This document shows positions 18,296 to 26,768 of a stretch of DNA of 44,152 nucleotides, piece after piece. The stretch covers positions 42,501 to 86,652 of the forward strand of contig JAENWW010000006.1 of NCBI GenBank assembly GCA_016649875.1, in the 5' to 3' direction. The stretch comes from Coriobacteriia bacterium (GTDB lineage Bacteria > Actinomycetota > Coriobacteriia > WRKU01 > JAENWW01). Each line of letters begins with the position of its first letter. The stretch's first letter is position 1. Made by a program: the position numbers and the translations under genes. The notes beneath the pieces were generated by a model that ran no database searches, had not been told where the DNA came from, and saw nothing but the letters and a program-made list of their open reading frames with translations.

Positions 18296-19030
18296 ATGTC
18301 TGATGCAATCGTAAGAATCAACAATCTGAAAAAATCTTTCGGGGACCTCGAAGTTCTCAAAGACGTTTCGCTCGAAGTCGACCGTGGCGAGGTCGTAACG
18401 ATTCTGGGACCGTCCGGTTCGGGAAAATCGACACTGCTCCGCTGTATCAATTTGCTCGAAAAACCGACCGGAGGAGAAATCTGGTTCGAGAATAAACTCA
18501 TAAACGATAAATCGGCCGATGTGAATGAGATTCGCGAGCACATAGGCATGGTCTTCCAGCAGTTTAATCTGTTTCCGCACTTGACGGCGCAGGGTAACGT
18601 GGAGTTGGCCTTGCGGAAGGTGCGTAAGCTGTCGAAAGCGGCGGGCGCGAAAGTCGCGCTCGAGCAGCTGACGAAGGTCGGATTGGCCGATCGCGCCGAC
18701 TATCTTCCCAGTCAGCTTTCCGGCGGTCAGCAGCAGCGTGTCGCAATCGCTCGCGCACTCGCTATGGATCCACACGTGATGCTTTTCGATGAGGCCACCT
18801 CGGCACTCGACCCCGAACTCGTCCGCGATGTCCTCGATGTCATGCGTCTCCTCGCCCGCGGAGGTATGACCATGATCGTGGTCACCCATGAGATGGGTTT
18901 TGCGCGCGATGTCGCCGATAGGGTCATTTTCATGGACGACGGTTTTATCGTCGAGGAAGGCACCCCGCAAGAGGTGCTCGATAATCCGCAGCACGAGCGT
19001 ACGAAAGACTTCCTCGGTCACATATCTTAA
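18296..19030 (+). CDS. amino acid ABC transporter ATP-binding protein (GlnQ/HisP type)
   Basis: The 244-residue ATPase shows Walker [10 protein letters not shown] (38-46), Q-loop [12 protein letters not shown] (87-98, the polar amino acid type), signature LSGGQQQR (141-148), Walker [13 protein letters not shown] (161-172) and the switch His in [16 protein letters not shown]. It powers the permease just upstream. The gene starts 4 bases after the permease stop, so the two are co-translated. A modest hairpin with a T-tail at 19065 probably ends the operon. Confidence 0.97.
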   Translation: MSDAIVRINNLKKSFGDLEVLKDVSLEVDRGEVVTILGPSGSGKSTLLRCINLLEKPTGGEIWFENKLINDKSADVNEIREHIGMVFQQFNLFPHLTAQGNVELALRKVRKLSKAAGAKVALEQLTKVGLADRADYLPSQLSGGQQQRVAIARALAMDPHVMLFDEATSALDPELVRDVLDVMRLLARGGMTMIVVTHEMGFARDVADRVIFMDDGFIVEEGTPQEVLDNPQHERTKDFLGHIS

Positions 19031-19064
19031 GCGAAATCCCGCCTGGTTTGTGTTGTTTCTGCGG

Positions 19065-19088
19065 TGCGACCTTCTTTGTCGCATTTTA
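19065..19088 (+). terminator. possible terminator after the amino acid transporter operon
   Basis: TGCGAC (19065-19070) pairs with GTCGCA (19078-19083), followed by TTTTAT. The stem is short, so strength is uncertain. Confidence 0.5.
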
Positions 19089-19209
19089 TACGGATTTCCC
19101 TCTCGCACGGGGTATGATTACTGCGGACCTCTGAAAAGGGGAATGGAAAGCAGACGGATAAACGTGACATGTTTAAAATCTGCACGATGTCTAGAGGAGT
19201 TGAGCGCAC

Positions 19210-19473
19210 ATGATGTATGGTTACAACTACGACTACGGGAACTCGATGACGGGCTCTGCCTTTCCTGGGATTTTTATGGGAATATTTTGGCTTGCGGTAG
19301 TTATCGGTATAGTTGCTCTCGTTCTTTGGAGCATTCGACATGCGAGTAATCATTCACATACACCGATGCCGCCGATGGTCGATGACGCTTGCCAAATAGC
19401 TCGCGTTCGTTACGCCAAGGGTGAAATCACCAAAGAAGAGTACGACGAAGTCTGTCAAAGACTTGGCGCTTAG
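19210..19473 (+). CDS. small membrane protein with C-terminal SHOCT domain
   Basis: The 87-residue protein has a Tyr/Gly-rich N-terminus (MMYGYNYDYGN), one membrane helix (about residues 20-44), a His-rich linker (HASNHSHTPMPP) and a C-terminal SHOCT motif, ARVRYAKGEITKEEYDEVCQRL (64-85). SHOCT modules are short oligomerisation segments found at the ends of many membrane proteins; the function of these small single-helix proteins is unknown. Two adjacent ATGs are possible starts, and AGAGGAG lies 10-16 bases before the first. It stands 27 bases before the U32-family gene and may share its transcript. Confidence 0.8.
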   Translation: MMYGYNYDYGNSMTGSAFPGIFMGIFWLAVVIGIVALVLWSIRHASNHSHTPMPPMVDDACQIARVRYAKGEITKEEYDEVCQRLGA

Positions 19474-19500
19474 TCGTCAAAAAAGAAATAAGGGTTACGT

Positions 19501-20724
19501 ATGGCCTATCACCTCAAGCGCGATCATATCGAGCTTTTGGCTCCGGCGGGCGGCGCCGAGCAACTGAAATATGCGCTCCACTTCGGGGCAGACGCCGTCT
19601 ACATCGCCGGACAGCACTTCGGTCTTCGTGCACGTGCGGGTAACTTCACCGATGAGGCGCTCGTCTCTTCGGTGAAGTTTGCTCACAAAGCAGGCAAGCG
19701 CGTGTTTGCCACCATCAATGCGATTATGCATGATGAGGATATCGAGCCGCTCGGACGGTATGTCACGTTCTTGGACGAGGCGCAAGTCGACGCCGTTATC
19801 TTGAGTGACTTGGGCGCATTGCAGGTCGTTGCCGCCTGCGCACCCAATCTTGAGATTCACGTGAGCACGCAGGCGAGCGTCACGAATTACTCCACGGCAT
19901 CGATGTGGCATTCGCTCGGCGCAAAGCGCATCGTGCTCGCCCGTGAACTCTCCTTGACGGAAATCGCCGATATTCGCTCCCATGTTCCCGACGATCTCGA
20001 ACTCGAGGTTTTCGTTCACGGTGCCATGTGTATGTCCTATTCGGGGCGCTGTCTCATCAGCAACTATTTGACTCAGCGCGATGCGAACCGCGGGCACTGT
20101 ACTCAGCCGTGTCGTTGGAAGTATGCCCTTGTCGAGGAGACTCGGCCCGGGCGCTATTTTCCCATCGAGGAAGATGAGCGCGGAACCTACCTGATGGATT
20201 CGTGTGATCTGTGCATGATCGAGCATATCGATGAGCTCCTCGATGCAGGAGTCGACAGTCTGAAAATCGAAGGTCGCGCCAAGGGAGCGTACTACGTGGC
20301 CACGGTTGTCAACGCCTATCGCCGAGCACTGAATGGAGGCGATATGGCCGAAATCCTTCCCGAGCTCGACCGTGTGAGCCACAGACCCTATTCGACGGGA
20401 TTCTTCTTCGGCCCGGCGAAGCAAACTTATGATGATGCACAATATCTTCAAACACATGATTTATGTGCGACCGTGCTCAAGAGCGATGACGGTCGTTCGT
20501 CGGTGCGGCAGCGCAACCGTTTCTTCACCGGTGATGAAGTCGAGGTTCTCTCGCCGGGAGTACCGGTGAGAGCGTTCACGGTGACGAACCTACGGACCGA
20601 GTGGGGGGAACTCGTCGATGTCGCCAACAAGGCGACGGATATCTATACGATGGATGCTCCGTTTGAATTGAAGCCCGACGACATTTTGCGCCGGAAACGC
20701 GAAGATGAGCACGTGAAAGGCTGA
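19501..20724 (+). CDS. U32 peptidase-family protein (TrhP-like tRNA hydroxylation type)
   Basis: The 407-residue protein opens with ELLAPAGGAEQLKYALHFGADAVYIAG and contains the U32 signature EVFVHGAMCMSYSGRCLIS (169-187), with Cys 177, 184, 200 and 204, then LMDSCDLCMIEHIDELLDAGVDSLKIEGR. This matches the YrhP/TrhP and YegQ group, which with prephenate makes 5-hydroxyuridine at the wobble base of tRNAs. The four cysteines are likely Fe-S ligands. The old name peptidase is historical. Prephenate dependence is notable because this window also holds the aromatic operon, but that link is inference. Two tRNA-Val genes follow. The start is ATG 19501 after AAGGG. Confidence 0.88.
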   Translation: MAYHLKRDHIELLAPAGGAEQLKYALHFGADAVYIAGQHFGLRARAGNFTDEALVSSVKFAHKAGKRVFATINAIMHDEDIEPLGRYVTFLDEAQVDAVILSDLGALQVVAACAPNLEIHVSTQASVTNYSTASMWHSLGAKRIVLARELSLTEIADIRSHVPDDLELEVFVHGAMCMSYSGRCLISNYLTQRDANRGHCTQPCRWKYALVEETRPGRYFPIEEDERGTYLMDSCDLCMIEHIDELLDAGVDSLKIEGRAKGAYYVATVVNAYRRALNGGDMAEILPELDRVSHRPYSTGFFFGPAKQTYDDAQYLQTHDLCATVLKSDDGRSSVRQRNRFFTGDEVEVLSPGVPVRAFTVTNLRTEWGELVDVANKATDIYTMDAPFELKPDDILRRKREDEHVKG

Positions 20725-20731
20725 AAAATAC

Positions 20732-20759
20732 TTGACCGTGCACTTGTTACTGATATACT
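20732..20759 (+). promoter_or_regulatory. promoter of the first tRNA-Val gene
   Basis: TTGACC (20732-20737), a 16-base spacer, then TATACT (20754-20759) with an extended TG at 20751-20752. This is the best sigma-70-type promoter in the window and lies about 50 bases before the tRNA. Confidence 0.75.
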
Positions 20760-20807
20760 GACTTCTGCTACTTTTAAGCGTGCAATCTCGCTTCGGGTCG
20801 CAAAAGT

Positions 20808-20882
20808 GGGCGATTAGCTCAGGGGGAGAGCATTACCTTGACAAGGTAGGGGTCGCAAGTTCAAATCTTGCATCGCCCACCA
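20808..20882 (+). tRNA. tRNA-Val (anticodon GAC)
   Basis: The cloverleaf is complete. The acceptor stem is GGGCGAT with ATCGCCC, the discriminator is A, and CCA is encoded. The anticodon stem TTACC/GGTAG closes the loop TTGACAA, anticodon GAC. The T arm is CAAGTTCAAATCTTG. It has its own promoter and terminator, so it is expressed alone. Confidence 0.97.
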
Positions 20883-20897
20883 CTTTTCAAACTACGG

Positions 20898-20921
20898 GGA
20901 TCCCGGATAGGATCCTTTTTT
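20898..20921 (+). terminator. terminator between the two tRNA-Val genes
   Basis: GGATCC (20898-20903) pairs with GGATCC (20910-20915) and six T follow (20916-20921). Confidence 0.8.
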
Positions 20922-20971
20922 ATCGCACTATCCGTTCCGCGTTTTGTATTATCATAGAGAAGTTCGTAAGT

Positions 20972-21046
20972 GGGCGGTTAGCTCAGCGGGAGAGCATTAC
21001 CTTCACACGGTAGGGGTCGCAGGTTCGAATCCTGTACCGCCCACCA
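20972..21046 (+). tRNA. tRNA-Val (anticodon CAC)
   Basis: The acceptor stem is GGGCGGT with ACCGCCC, followed by A and an encoded CCA (21044-21046). The anticodon stem TTACC/GGTAG closes TTCACAC, anticodon CAC. It differs from the upstream tRNA-Val at few positions, so both likely derive from one duplication. A TATTAT at 20947-20952 may be its -10. Its last base touches the remnant of a DUF1345 gene. Confidence 0.97.
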
Positions 21047-21612
21047 CTTACTCGTTTTCGCTGTTGCGACGGTGCTGTTGCTGGAATGGCGCTATGCACT
21101 GCTCGTCAGGTGGGATGCCGCGGCTCTCTCGCTCATCATCACCTGGTTTGTCGATCTTCACAGCCGCGGTGTCGAGGAGACGGCTGCCATCGCGCGACGC
21201 GATGGTGTCAACCTGCCTCTCGGCGGTGCGTTGGCCGTGATGGTTTGCGTGGTGAGTCTCGGAGACGTGATAGTGCTCTTGACGGGAAAGTCGAGTGTGC
21301 TCTCTCAAAACCAGACGGTGGTACTTGGACTGTTCAGCGTCGTCGTTTTGTGGTTTTTGCTTCATCTGGTATTCACTCTTCGCTATGCCGCCCTGTACTA
21401 TGCCGGTGACGAGGGCGGCGTCGACTTCGGAAAAACGAAACGTCCCATGTTCACCGATTTCTTTTATCTCGCGTTCACCATAGGGATGACGTACTAGGTG
21501 TCTGACACGCAACTCGAAGACAGCAAGTTTCGCCGCCTCGCCATCATTCATGTTCGGCACAGTTATCATCGCCACGACCATCAATTTCATAGCAGGGTTT
21601 TTGCTGCGCTGA
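21047..21612 (+). pseudogene. DUF1345 membrane protein gene, broken and missing its start
   Basis: The frame from 21048 reads LLVFAVATVLLLEWRYALLVRWDAAAL and goes on through GGALAVMVCVVSLGDV, FTLRYAALYYAGDEGGVDF and DFFYLAFTIGMTY, the recognisable order of DUF1345 membrane proteins. A TAG at 21495 sits where the family has Gln (FTIGMT-Y/F-Q-VSDT). The reading then continues in frame as VSDTQLEDSKFRRLA, and after about 14 missing bases resumes in the next frame as MFGTVIIATTINFIAGFLLR to a stop at 21612. The N-terminal ~20-30 residues and the start codon are absent because the tRNA-Val 3' end abuts the gene. So: one 5' truncation, one nonsense codon, one frameshift. Normal length is about 210 residues. 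Confidence 0.85.
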
Positions 21613-21645
21613 TATTCGAAAAAATGTCTGGAGTGGAGTGTACTT

Positions 21646-22638
21646 ATGATATATGTGCTGAATACATCGCTTGATCCCACATACAATCTGGCGTTGGAAG
21701 AATTCTTGGTCACGACGAAGGATTCTCTTTTTGCGGAAAACGACATCGCCATGTTGTGGCAAGACGAGCCGACCGTCGTCGTCGGCCGTAACCAGAACAC
21801 GGAACGTGAGCTCGATCGAGTCTATCTCGAACAAAACGACATTCATGCGGTGAGAAGAATGTCGGGAGGTGGTGCGGTTTATCATGACCTCGGCAACGTG
21901 AACTTCACAATCATCAAGCGAAACGCACATGCGCTCAAAAACAACTTCTCGTTTTTCACCGATCCGCTTGTCGAAACTCTCAGGTTGTTGGGTGCGAAAG
22001 CCGAGTTCTCGGGGCGCAACGATGTGTTGGTCGAAGGTGCGAAGTTTTCCGGGAACGCCCAGTATAGCCACGGCGATACCCTCCTTCACCACGGAACCAT
22101 TCTCTTCGATTCCGATTTGAGCGTGCTCGGTCATGTTCTCAAGCCGAAACAAAGGGATGCCGCCGTTGAAGCCAAAGGTGTCGCTTCCCATAAAAGTCGT
22201 GTCGCTAACTTGCGGGAGTATCTTGACGTGACGCTTGAGGAATTCGTCGATATTTTCGCTCATCGGTTGGCAGAAATCGACATCGCCGCCCCGCTTAATG
22301 CCATCGAGCTCGATGAGGGACAACACGACGAGGTCCTTGCATTGAGAGAGGGGAAATATCGAACACTTCAGTGGAATTGGGGCGCATCGCCGCACTATAC
22401 TCATATGAAGGAAGCGCGTTTCGACGCCGGCAATGTTTTGGCGTGCATGAACGTCGATTGCGGCATCGTCACGACCTTTGATATCTACGGGGATTTTTTC
22501 GAAGTAAAGCCTCTCGATCTGTTGCAAAAGCATCTGAGCGGATGTGCCTACTCCGATTTGCGCAATCTGATTTTGAATACTCCCGTCGAGGAATATATCC
22601 ACAACCTCAAACGCGAAGAACTCGCCGGTCTCGTATAA
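21646..22638 (+). CDS. lplA: lipoate-protein ligase A
   Basis: The 330-residue protein has the lipoate/biotin ligase fold with RRMSGGGAVYHDLGN (70-84) for lipoyl-AMP binding and the catalytic Lys133 in AKFSGNAQ, followed by HHGTILFDSDL. The C-terminal ~85 residues (from LREGKYRTLQWNWGASPHY) are the accessory domain of full-length LplA. It attaches free lipoate to apo-proteins such as GcvH or 2-oxoacid dehydrogenase E2 subunits in the cytoplasm. No lipoylated protein gene is in the window. ATG 21646 follows a GGAGTGGAG stretch. It is convergent with the next gene. Confidence 0.95.
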   Translation: MIYVLNTSLDPTYNLALEEFLVTTKDSLFAENDIAMLWQDEPTVVVGRNQNTERELDRVYLEQNDIHAVRRMSGGGAVYHDLGNVNFTIIKRNAHALKNNFSFFTDPLVETLRLLGAKAEFSGRNDVLVEGAKFSGNAQYSHGDTLLHHGTILFDSDLSVLGHVLKPKQRDAAVEAKGVASHKSRVANLREYLDVTLEEFVDIFAHRLAEIDIAAPLNAIELDEGQHDEVLALREGKYRTLQWNWGASPHYTHMKEARFDAGNVLACMNVDCGIVTTFDIYGDFFEVKPLDLLQKHLSGCAYSDLRNLILNTPVEEYIHNLKREELAGLV

Positions 22639-22715
22639 CAGACCGCATCATTGATGTTCACATGAAACCGCACGTTTTCAGGGCTAGAGCGAAGCAGCGC
22701 CACTATCGTGCGAGT

Positions 22716-23471
22716 TCAGCGTGTACTTCGCTCTCGACATGCCGGGTTGAAGGGGCTTCTTCTGGAGGCCAAAGCGAAAAGGTAGGGATATCGCTTGCTC
22801 AGATGTTCGAGGTATTCCAGCCATTCGAGTGCGAGAATCTCATAGGCCCGTTTCGTGTCGAGTTCGAGATGGGCGAGGTCTGCCTCCGGTAAATTGTCGA
22901 GGCTGCTGCGTGCCTGAAGCTCGTCGGATATATGGTTCGTCGCCCAGAGGAGGTCGGCGAACTGTTCATGTTCGAGAAGCGACTGGTTGGCGAGCAGTCC
23001 CAAAATAGATGTTTTGTGCTCGATGAGAAATTTCTTCATAGAGGCCAGTGATGAAGGTGTGAGTTTAATGTCGGGGGCATAGGCATGAAAAGTGGCCTCC
23101 GCTTGTTTATAGTTCTCTTTCGTCCATCCGACCTGCGGTGTGATTTTTTCGACCAGCGTTGCGGAGTTGCGGTCGACCCCGGCTATGGTTTTCAGCAAAT
23201 CGAACCCGGTTTCGGAGAAAAAAGCCCCGATGATCATGTTGAGCTTCTCGCGAAGGACTTCTTTTTCGCGTCGCTTCAAATATGTTTCCAAAAATACGGT
23301 CACCAAGAGAATTTGGAAACACATGAATGCCAGATCCCCGATAAAAAAGCGCTCCAATTCGTTATGGAGAATCGGCGTGGAAAAGGCGAACCACCGAATG
23401 GTGTATAAAGCTATGGTTACGATTGCCAAAGTGATTCCGAGAATCGGTTTCCAGTATTTAGGTGTTTTCAT
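22716..23471 (-). CDS. membrane protein of unknown function (two N-terminal helices, long cytoplasmic domain)
   Basis: I do not recognise a family. The 251-residue product has two hydrophobic segments at about residues 9-31 and 43-63 and then a mostly helical, charged domain of ~185 residues (KRREKEVLREKLNMIIGAFFSETGFDLLK...). Leu/Glu-rich stretches such as LLANQSLLEHEQFADLLW suggest a helical bundle. The C-terminal tail is Arg-rich (RRSPFNPACRERSTR). AAGGGTGA lies upstream of ATG 23471 on the minus strand, which supports translation. It is a single gene, convergent with lplA and divergent from the RNase D gene. It may be a membrane-anchored regulator or part of a signalling system; I have no evidence for either. 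Confidence 0.72.
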   Translation of the reverse strand: MKTPKYWKPILGITLAIVTIALYTIRWFAFSTPILHNELERFFIGDLAFMCFQILLVTVFLETYLKRREKEVLREKLNMIIGAFFSETGFDLLKTIAGVDRNSATLVEKITPQVGWTKENYKQAEATFHAYAPDIKLTPSSLASMKKFLIEHKTSILGLLANQSLLEHEQFADLLWATNHISDELQARSSLDNLPEADLAHLELDTKRAYEILALEWLEYLEHLSKRYPYLFALASRRSPFNPACRERSTR

Positions 23472-23527
23472 GCGTGTTCACCCTTATGATCGTGAGAATG
23501 GTTCCCGGTAAGTTTTTACTGTAAAGA

Positions 23528-23555
23528 CCGGTGCGCGCGAGATGCTCGCGTCCGG
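23528..23555 (+). other. hairpin in the divergent promoter region upstream of rnd
   Basis: CGCGAG (23536-23541) pairs with CTCGCG (23545-23550) around ATG, flanked by CCGG/CCGG (23528-23531, 23552-23555). It stands about 30 bases before the rnd start, between the divergent genes, without a T-run. It could be an operator or a cruciform-prone site. Confidence 0.4.
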
Positions 23556-23577
23556 GTAATGCTGTATCCTATTAATA

Positions 23578-24765
23578 ATGTATCAGCACATGAGAAAGAA
23601 TACGATGTATATTTCCACCGGAGAGCAACTGGCCGAACTCGTTCAACTTTTGAAGAACGAGGATGTGGTCGCCATCGACACGGAGTTCATGCGTGAAAAA
23701 ACATATTACGCACGCCTGTGCCTCATTCAAATCGGCTATGACGACGGTGAGGCGGCCATCATCGATCCTCTTGCCATCGGTGACCTTTCGCCACTCGAAG
23801 ATATTTTATACGACGAAAGAATCGTCAAGATATTTCATGCCGGAGGGCAAGACCTCGAAATATTTTATCAACTCTTCGGTAAGCCCGTCTGCCCGGTTTT
23901 CGATACACAAAATGCAGCTTCGCTTTTGGGATATCGGGAGCAAATCGGCTATGGTGCACTTGTGTCAGGCGAGTTCGATATCCATCTGAGCAAAGCCGAC
24001 AGCTTCACTGATTGGGCGCGGAGGCCTCTTTCGGATGCCCAGATCAGCTATGCGAAAGATGATGTGGTTTATCTGGTCAAGCTTTACCCGACCATGCGGG
24101 AAAAACTCGAAAAAATCGACAGACTCGCGTGGTTGGATGAAGATTTCGCTCAAAAATGCAATCCTTCGACGTACGAAATAGACTATGACCATTTGTACCG
24201 TCGTGTGAAGAAGTTCAAGTCTTTGAACCGCCGCGCACTCGGCGTCGCGCAGCAAGTCGCGATTTGGCGTGAGAGGGAGGCGCAGAGGAGAAATTTGCCT
24301 AAGCGGTGGATAGTCTCCGATGAGACGCTTATTGAGCTTGCCAGGCGTGCCCCCAAAGATATCGAAGCCATTAAGATGATACGGGGCTACTCGCCGATAA
24401 TGGTCAAAGAAGGAAAAGGCTTAATCGAGGCCATCGCATGCGGACTTTCGATTCCTGAAAGTGAGCTACCGGTGCTTTCGCATAATGAGCGCTCGACACA
24501 AGACGTCAGCGCGAGTGTTGATTTAATGACGGCACTCGTAAGACAACGCGCAAAAGATAATAATATATCCACCACCATACTTGCTTCCCACGCGATGCTC
24601 GAAAAACTTGTAGAGTCTCCGGATTCCGAGAACGAAGTCAAACAGGGTTGGCGAAAGTCCATGGTGGGCGACGAGTTGACGGATTTGCTGGAAGGTAAGC
24701 TGTCGTTGTCGCTCGAAGGGCCGAATCTTGAGGTACGGCGGATAGAAAATAACACGGAGGAGTGA
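23578..24765 (+). CDS. rnd: ribonuclease D
   Basis: The 395-residue protein is a DEDDy exonuclease: Exo I AIDTEFMREKTYYARLCLIQIG (Asp34, Glu36), Exo II HAGGQDLEIFYQLF (Asp92) and Exo III ISYAKDDVVYL (Tyr158, Asp162). An HRDC domain follows (about 208-285, including RRNLPKRWIVSDETLIELARRAP). It trims the 3' ends of tRNA precursors and other stable RNAs. Start choice is uncertain: ATG 23578 sits directly after a possible -10 (TATCCT or TATTAA), which would make it nearly leaderless, and ATG 23605 (MYISTGEQL) has an AGAAAG ribosome site. The stop overlaps the next reading frame. Confidence 0.93.
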   Translation: MYQHMRKNTMYISTGEQLAELVQLLKNEDVVAIDTEFMREKTYYARLCLIQIGYDDGEAAIIDPLAIGDLSPLEDILYDERIVKIFHAGGQDLEIFYQLFGKPVCPVFDTQNAASLLGYREQIGYGALVSGEFDIHLSKADSFTDWARRPLSDAQISYAKDDVVYLVKLYPTMREKLEKIDRLAWLDEDFAQKCNPSTYEIDYDHLYRRVKKFKSLNRRALGVAQQVAIWREREAQRRNLPKRWIVSDETLIELARRAPKDIEAIKMIRGYSPIMVKEGKGLIEAIACGLSIPESELPVLSHNERSTQDVSASVDLMTALVRQRAKDNNISTTILASHAMLEKLVESPDSENEVKQGWRKSMVGDELTDLLEGKLSLSLEGPNLEVRRIENNTEE

Positions 24766-24770
24766 TGCCC

Positions 24771-25484
24771 ATGTTTATGAATTTGAGTTCGAACTGGCTT
24801 TTGTTGATGCTTGTCACCGTCGCCCTCGGCGGTCTCACGCAGATGTACATTAAAAGGACGTATGCCAAGTGGAGCCGGGTGGTCAATAAGAACGGACTTT
24901 CCGGCGCGCAGGCGGCGCAGATGATTTTGGAACGCAACGGCATCGCCGCTTCTCCCGGCCAGCCCACCGGTGAAGGTGCTTGTGCAGTTGCCTCCGTCGA
25001 GGGGACGCTGACGGATCACTACGACCCTCGCACGGGTATAGTTTCGCTTTCCGAGGGTGTCTACAAAGATGCCTCCATTGCGGCCGTCGCTGTCGCTGCG
25101 CACGAAACCGGGCACGCGTTGCAGGATGCGCAAGATTACACATGGGGTGAAATTCGCACGAAAATCGTCCCGGTGGTGGGCTTCGGCTCAGCCGCCGCGG
25201 GTATTTTGATCGTCATGGGCTTCTGGATCCAACTGTCCGGTCTCATGTGGCTCGGGATTTTGGCGTATTCGGTGGCGGTTTTGTTTCAAATCATCACGTT
25301 GCCGGTCGAGCTCAATGCATCGAAGCGAGCGCTCGTACAATTAAGCGACGGTGGCATGCTGTCGGGCAGCGAACTTCCCGCAGCGCGTCAGGTGCTCACC
25401 GCCGCCGCGCTCACCTATGTCGCCGCCGCGCTCATTTCCATTCTCAACTTGCTCTACTACATCGGTCTCGCCCGAAGGAACTGA
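24771..25484 (+). CDS. membrane zinc metallopeptidase (YugP/Zn_peptidase_2 type)
   Basis: The 237-residue protein has an N-terminal helix (about 5-25), the zinc motif AAHETGHALQDA with His111, Glu112 and His115, and two or three C-terminal membrane helices (about 135-180 and 210-232). The layout and ASIAAVAVAAHETGHALQ match the YugP-like neutral zinc metallopeptidase family, whose targets are unknown. GGAGG at 24756-24760 can serve ATG 24765 or 24771; I chose the second for spacing. The rnd stop codon overlaps this start region, so the genes are probably co-transcribed. A lone member of an uncharacterised family next to nuclease genes gives no functional clue. Confidence 0.87.
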   Translation: MFMNLSSNWLLLMLVTVALGGLTQMYIKRTYAKWSRVVNKNGLSGAQAAQMILERNGIAASPGQPTGEGACAVASVEGTLTDHYDPRTGIVSLSEGVYKDASIAAVAVAAHETGHALQDAQDYTWGEIRTKIVPVVGFGSAAAGILIVMGFWIQLSGLMWLGILAYSVAVLFQIITLPVELNASKRALVQLSDGGMLSGSELPAARQVLTAAALTYVAAALISILNLLYYIGLARRN

Positions 25485-25489
25485 CGACC

Positions 25490-26761
25490 ATGGCTGAAAT
25501 GGTGACATTGACGGTAAGCCAGGCTCTCGGGATTGCCAAAGAGAAGCTCGAAGGAATATATATCCGTGTCATCGGAGAGGTGTCGGAGTTTTCCGACAAA
25601 CCCGGCTACAAGGCGGCATATTTCAGCATCGGGGACAAGGATTCGGTGTTGCCGTGTATGATGTGGCGCGCTCAGTACGATGCAAGCGGTGTCACTCTCC
25701 GCAGCGGGATGCTCGTCGAACTGACGGGGAAGTTTTCGCTTTATGCCGCGAAAGGACGCATGAATTTCAGTGTCTCGCGTCTTGAGGCCGCAGGGGAAGG
25801 CAATCTGAAGGCGCTGGTCGCCGCTCGTCTTGAATGCTTGAGAAACGAGGGCCTGACCGACGAGGCGCGAAAAATATCGGTTCCGAACATGGCTGAAAAA
25901 ATCGCCGTGGTCACCTCTCCTCAAGGTAAGGCCGTCCACGATGTATTGCGTACGCTTCGTCGCAGGTTTCCTTATGCCGAGGTGTTCTTCTTCGGTGTGA
26001 AAGTCGAGGGCGAAAGTGCTCCCGCAGACATTTCTCACGCCATTGCCGAGGCGGATCGCATCGGTGCAGATGTTATACTCGTCGTACGCGGTGGCGGCTC
26101 GTACGAAGATTTGTTGCCTTTTTCCTCCGAAGAGGTCGCCCGTGCGATTGCTGTGGCAAACACGCCGATCGTAACCGGCATCGGTCACGAACCCGACGTG
26201 TCCATCGCAGACTATATCGCCGACAAAGTGGCATCGACACCGACAGCGGCAGCCGAGGCGGTCACTCCGTCGCGCGAAGAGGTCGTTCGTAATTTAAACC
26301 AAAAAAGGAAGATTCTTTCGGGCGCGTTGCAGGCGAATCTCGATGCAAACGTGCACGCACTCGATGTTTTGATGGCGAGAAATATTTTCTCCGATCCGCT
26401 GTCCTTGCTCATGCAAAAAGCTCAAACCGTCGACGGGCTGCACCAGCGACTCGATCGGGCGATTCCCGGCAAAATCGCACAAGATAAAGTTTCAATTTCC
26501 AACATGCGCAATCGGCTTACGTCCATCGGAACGAATTTCATGCGTATGCCGCAGGCTAAGGTGGGAACGGCTGCATCTCGTCTCGATGATTTGTCGCCGC
26601 TCAAGATTTTATCGCGCGGGTATGCGGTTGCATTCGACGAACGGGGCGGTCTCGTCGTCAAGAATGTCGATTCGGTCGGAATCGGAGATTTGATTTCGGT
26701 TCGTATAGCAGACGGTGAGCTCGGTTGCAGTGTCATTTCCAAGAACAAGACGGAAGGATAG
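25490..26761 (+). CDS. xseA: exodeoxyribonuclease VII large subunit
   Basis: The 423-residue protein has the N-terminal OB-fold (TVSQALGIAKEKLEGIYIRVIGEVSEF...) and the XseA core, with VTSPQGKAVHDVLRTLRRRFPYAEV near 137-161, VRGGGSYEDLLPFSSEEVARAI near 200 and GIGHEPDVSIADYIADKVASTPTAAAE near 227-253. It degrades single-stranded DNA from both ends together with XseB. The start is ATG 25490 (MAEMVTL), with AAGGA 9 bases upstream and only 5 bases after the metallopeptidase stop. The frame is open much further upstream, but that part overlaps the previous gene in another frame and shows no family similarity. Confidence 0.97.
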   Translation: MAEMVTLTVSQALGIAKEKLEGIYIRVIGEVSEFSDKPGYKAAYFSIGDKDSVLPCMMWRAQYDASGVTLRSGMLVELTGKFSLYAAKGRMNFSVSRLEAAGEGNLKALVAARLECLRNEGLTDEARKISVPNMAEKIAVVTSPQGKAVHDVLRTLRRRFPYAEVFFFGVKVEGESAPADISHAIAEADRIGADVILVVRGGGSYEDLLPFSSEEVARAIAVANTPIVTGIGHEPDVSIADYIADKVASTPTAAAEAVTPSREEVVRNLNQKRKILSGALQANLDANVHALDVLMARNIFSDPLSLLMQKAQTVDGLHQRLDRAIPGKIAQDKVSISNMRNRLTSIGTNFMRMPQAKVGTAASRLDDLSPLKILSRGYAVAFDERGGLVVKNVDSVGIGDLISVRIADGELGCSVISKNKTEG

Positions 26762-26768
26762 GCGCATT

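Noticed and set aside
17548-19108. Two long minus-strand frames (333 and 325 codons) opposite the permease and ATPase
   Set aside because: Antisense shadows of genes with clear motifs; no start context and unlikely composition.
20808-21046. Recent tandem repeat mistaken for one tRNA array
   Set aside because: The two tRNA-Val genes have different anticodons and a terminator between them, so they are separate genes.
21544-22602. A 352-codon minus-strand frame opposite lplA
   Set aside because: lplA has intact catalytic motifs on the other strand; the frame has no recognisable domain.
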